Under the pieces are notes generated by a model. It saw nothing but the letters and a program-made list of their open reading frames with translations. It was not told where the DNA came from and did not search any database. The position numbers and the translations under genes are program-made. Below, piece after piece: positions 61,092-64,000 of a DNA stretch of 64,000 nucleotides (position 1 is its first letter; every line of letters starts with the position of its first letter). The stretch comes from Nymphaea colorata (lineage: Eukaryota > Streptophyta > Magnoliopsida > Nymphaeales > Nymphaeaceae), in contig NC_045139.1 of assembly GCF_008831285.2 (NCBI RefSeq), positions 25,030,412 to 25,094,411 of the forward strand, in the 5' to 3' direction.

Positions 61092-62040
61092 ACCATATGG
61101 AACAGTAAACTAAATAAAAGGCTCTTTATGTCTACTATTTCCAAGACAAATATCAGGGGTCATTAGGTTACTACTTTGGTAATATACCTAATACGCACAT
61201 GTATTCCGTCTTAATTTTATCTAGTAAAACTAGGAAATGTAAATTCAAACTATAGTAAAGCATAATACCTTTGGGTGTAAAATGACAGAACCATGTAAGA
61301 ATCTATTTTCGTATTTTACTCTACTTATTCTCTTGAACATAACACACTACCTTTGGGTAATTATGTTCTTTCAAATGAGAGTAAGTACAACATGAAACAC
61401 TAATGTGCCTTTAAATCATGCGTAGTCACTTTGGTGAGGTATGACATGATTTAACTAATCATAGGCCCTTTACATTAGCGTTATCGTACAAACTTTATGA
61501 TCATGTAACAGAATAAACTTTAGCATAATCCTAAATAAGACATGATACAAGAATATGTCATAATAATACATATAGAATTAAACACACGAATCACATGAAT
61601 CATTTCTACATAATCAACTTAATGCTATCTAAATTATTCATTAAAGTACCATAAAACATAATGAATCGATCCCGTATCGATCTAAAATGATCGAACCAAT
61701 TCATTAAACACCTTAAATGGACATACAACCACATATACCAGCTTCTTCTAGCTTAGAGCTGATCTCGTATCAGCCCTAAATGGACTGAACCGGTGGAAAA
61801 CTAGATGAACCGGTCAAGAAACGTGTAAAACCGGGTTAAAAAACAAATTGTACCGCTCAGAAAATGCTCCGAGTCGTTTGAAAATTGAAAGAACCGGTCC
61901 CGTAACTTGAGAACCAGTCTAGAACCGGTCTAAAACCGGATGAACCGGTCCGAAAAAGGGAAGAACCGGTCTTAAACAACTCTGAACGGTTGCATAACTT
62001 ATCGAACCGGTTTAATCTTAATGGGCCTAGAACGGGTCCG
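61092..62040 (-). other. Copia leader, AT-rich part with GAACCGGT repeats
   Basis: Lies between gag and the GC-rich leader. It has no ORF. From 61787 to 62010 the string GAACCGGT occurs seven times (near 61787, 61807, 61891, 61922, 61942, 61962 and 62003), with further one-base variants. Confidence 0.75.
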
Positions 62041-62777
62041 TTAGAACCCGATCCGGACCCGCCCGGCCTATCGTGCGTGGCGGTTTCGGGAGACTGAAAT
62101 GCCTCCCGCCACCGCTGCCCTAGCCCAACGGCAGGGGTGATGGGGCGGCGGGAAACGTTTCAAACGGCCCTCCCACCGGACGTGGGACATTTTCCGGTGG
62201 TCGCCGAGTGCCGTACGGCACCTGGCGACACTGCTGGCCACTCCCTATGGCTGGTGGGTGAGGACACCATTATGGAACCGGGTCGGGTCAACATGACCCG
62301 ACCCGGGTCCGACCGCCTCCCGCTCGACCGAACAGGCGGTTTCAGGCATCGAAAAACCTCCGCTTCCTGCTAAGCCCCGAACGGCGATCCTTCTCCAATA
62401 GGCTAAGAATGGGCGCCGGAGGGTCGCACAGTCCCGTCCGGCGCCGGCGAACCCGATGGACCAAAAACTGTGCGAAGATGGGCGCTTGCCCTTTCTCCCG
62501 CATCTTTTCCCGGTTTCCCCTTTCTCCAAATTAGGGCGTCTGCTAACGGTGGCGGGAGAAGAACCGGGGTAGGCACTGGAGGGTCGAACGGCCCCGTTCG
62601 GCGATGGCGAAACCCACCGGTGGCCTCCCTTCCCCAACGACGCCCTTCAACGGAAGGCCAACGCGTTTCCCTTTCCCTTTCCACTTCTTCCACGCTTCTG
62701 CCCTATTCCCTTTGCGTGAAGATAGAATGCAAAGGGGAAAACGCGCAGCGGAAACATAGAGTGGGCCCATAACCCAT
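62041..62777 (-). other. GC-rich leader segment of the minus-strand copia
   Basis: Sharply richer in GC than the rest of the window. It contains a direct duplication (about 62411-62460 and 62571-62620; shared 'GGAGGGTCG' and 'CGTTCGGCG'/'CGTCCGGCG'). ORFs are open on both strands because stop codons are rare in such DNA, and none has a family signal. Just inside the 5' LTR the minus strand reads ATGGGTTATGGGCC, not the usual initiator-Met primer site. Confidence 0.6.
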
Positions 62778-63176
62778 TGTTGGAGCTCTGCGAGGAATCA
62801 AGATAGCGCACAAAAGAAAATGCAGAAATTGAAAACCATTCATAGATTCATGTGTTTCATAGGGCGAAAGTAGAACCTATAGAGGCGACCGCCGACTGAA
62901 TGTCGGCGGCTGTTGGTAGAACGGCTACAGTCCCCATAGAGTCGTTGTCCAACGGAGGTAGTGGCGGCGGCAGCGGCAATGGGTTTCTCTCCTCAGTCAT
63001 AGCAGCCCAATGATGGGGACAGGCAATTCACGTATGACTATCGGGACCGATTACCCAGACGGTAAAAACTGAATGTGTCTCACTCCATCACAAGACACGA
63101 GTATTTATACTTAAGTGTTCGAAACGGATATGGACCTGTATCGATGCAGAACTATCCAGATGGGGAAATCCCAACA
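62778..63176 (-). repeat. 5' LTR of the minus-strand copia
   Basis: 399 bp, matching 56430-56819 throughout with scattered changes and a few short insertions in the 'GGCGGCGGCAGCGGC' region. Confidence 0.93.
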
Positions 63177-63181
63177 AACCC

Positions 63182-64000
63182 CTCTATCCTCTCGCTTTTC
63201 GTGCAACGACCCATAAAGTAGTAGAGAGGGTTTGAGAGTCCTGAGGGACAGAAGCCCAAGACCGACAGATCTACTGAGAACGCCTGGAGAAGCCTTCGCC
63301 GCTTCCCCCTTTTGTCGTTGTCGCTGCTTCTTTTCCGGTCATGACCCAAGACCCTACATAGAGGGTTTGAGAGCGTCTGGTGCTCAGTCGGACATCTTCA
63401 TCACCATGACAGCAAAAAGGATTTGAAAGGCCTTAGAGTTTGTTGATCGCACCTCCAGACATTCTCCTCGCAACAACCCAAACCCCTACAAAGAGAGTTC
63501 CATAGCCCCTGCTGCTTGCTGGCTGCAGCTCTGTCGTCCTTTTATCACGGTAGTAGCAAAGAGGTGCTCATTGGCCCTCTGCCTCGCGGTGGTAGTAAAG
63601 ATCCCAAGCCATCCTCCTCGCAGTGGCAGAAGAGATCCCAGGCCATCCTCCTCGCAGTGGCAGAAGAGAGGCACTCACTGGTCGTCTTCCTCGCACTGAT
63701 AGCAGAGCCTTCCTCACGCTGGTAGTAGAGGCATGCTGGTTGCAGCGGTGGCCGAGTGAAGAAGAGTCAAAAGACAATGGACGAAACCCTACTAGAGAAG
63801 GGTTCTCGTGAGAGGAAAGAGAAGATCAAGCAAAAAATCAGAAAGAATCGGGTCGGAGCGACTTTATAGTCAAAGTATGAAATTTACAAATTTAGTCCAC
63901 CATTTCACAAAAATTAATGCCGCAACATTTTTGCTAAAAACTTTTTCAAAGAGAGGTTTGTGAAAGTTGAAAATTATAGATTTAGTCCACATCAATATTT
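63182..64000. other. No recognised gene; 36-bp tandem repeat at about 63580-63700
   Basis: The right side of the copia target site. 'CCTCGCAGTGGCAGAAGAG' recurs with a period of 36 bases (near 63625 and 63661), with decayed units on both sides (63585 and 63690). At the right edge 'ATTTAGTCCACCAT' and 'ATTTAGTCCACATC' repeat about 85 bases apart. ORFs on both strands are shaped by the repeat. Confidence 0.55.

Larger units (their letters stand above)
56425..63181 (-). mobile_element. Ty1/copia retrotransposon, 6,747 bp, complete ends, minus strand
   Basis: The element is 56430-63176. LTRs at both ends start TGTTGG and end CCAACA. Target duplication AACCC is at 56425-56429 and 63177-63181. Coding order on the minus strand is gag, protease, integrase, reverse transcriptase, RNase H. 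A leader of about 1.7 kb (61092-62777) separates the 5' LTR from gag, and its last part is GC-rich. The LTRs differ by roughly 6-8% plus indels by eye, so this insertion is older than the plus-strand one at 42295. Confidence 0.94.

Noticed and set aside
62137-62772. Overlapping ORFs on both strands in the GC-rich copia leader
   Set aside because: Open frames on both strands are expected in stop-poor GC-rich DNA. Arg/Gly/Pro-rich readings have no motif.

Overview
This window is nuclear DNA of a flowering plant. The reasons are the AT-rich intergenic sequence, many Ty1/copia LTR retrotransposons with plant-type domains, a plant-type hAT transposon (BED finger plus DUF659-like and hAT C-terminal regions), short non-autonomous DNA transposons, and long (TA)n/(CA)n/(GA)n tracts. 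I cannot name the species. Nearly everything here is repeat or broken gene. Only one long, unbroken, clearly host protein-coding exon is visible.

That exon (40365-41921, + strand) encodes a PLP-dependent decarboxylase of the Orn/Lys/Arg group (OKR_DC_1 type, bacterial alanine-racemase-unrelated fold I), in the short form of about 500 residues. It has a broken relative at 6443-7983 and a truncated relative at 33631-34151. Large flanking blocks repeat with the genes, so the window is a decayed head-to-tail tandem array. An upstream block 'U' occurs at 1-2148, 30931-33630 and 38441-40364. A downstream block 'D' occurs at 12446-15803, 24820-27060 with 29640-30930, 37002-38440 (second half), and 48177-51720. 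A further shared segment (16991-19160 and 51940-54060) carries remnants of an unrecognised minus-strand gene. The D copy at 24820 has no decarboxylase before it, which suggests a fourth gene copy was lost, perhaps where a copia remnant now lies (20278-24310).

The decarboxylase exon has no ATG at its 5' end. Its frame opens directly behind a splice acceptor-like AG at 40363-40364, so at least one upstream exon is needed. A duplicated short ORF at 36823-37001 (and 29386-29543) reads like a plastid transit peptide and is the best candidate, but its reading phase does not join the main exon directly.

Transposon layers: a 4,294-bp LTR-bounded insertion (2149-6442, target duplication AGGGT) sits five bases inside the main exon of gene copy 1. 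A 4.3-kb hAT element (8178-12437) lies 3' of that copy. Two hAT-type MITEs with exact 8-bp target duplications lie at 25913-26239 and 34636-35000. A 5,877-bp copia (42295-48171, duplication ATATA) sits 373 bp past the stop of the intact gene. A 6,747-bp minus-strand copia (56430-63176, duplication AACCC) closes the window. All transposon proteins are broken. All comparisons are by eye and no database search was possible.
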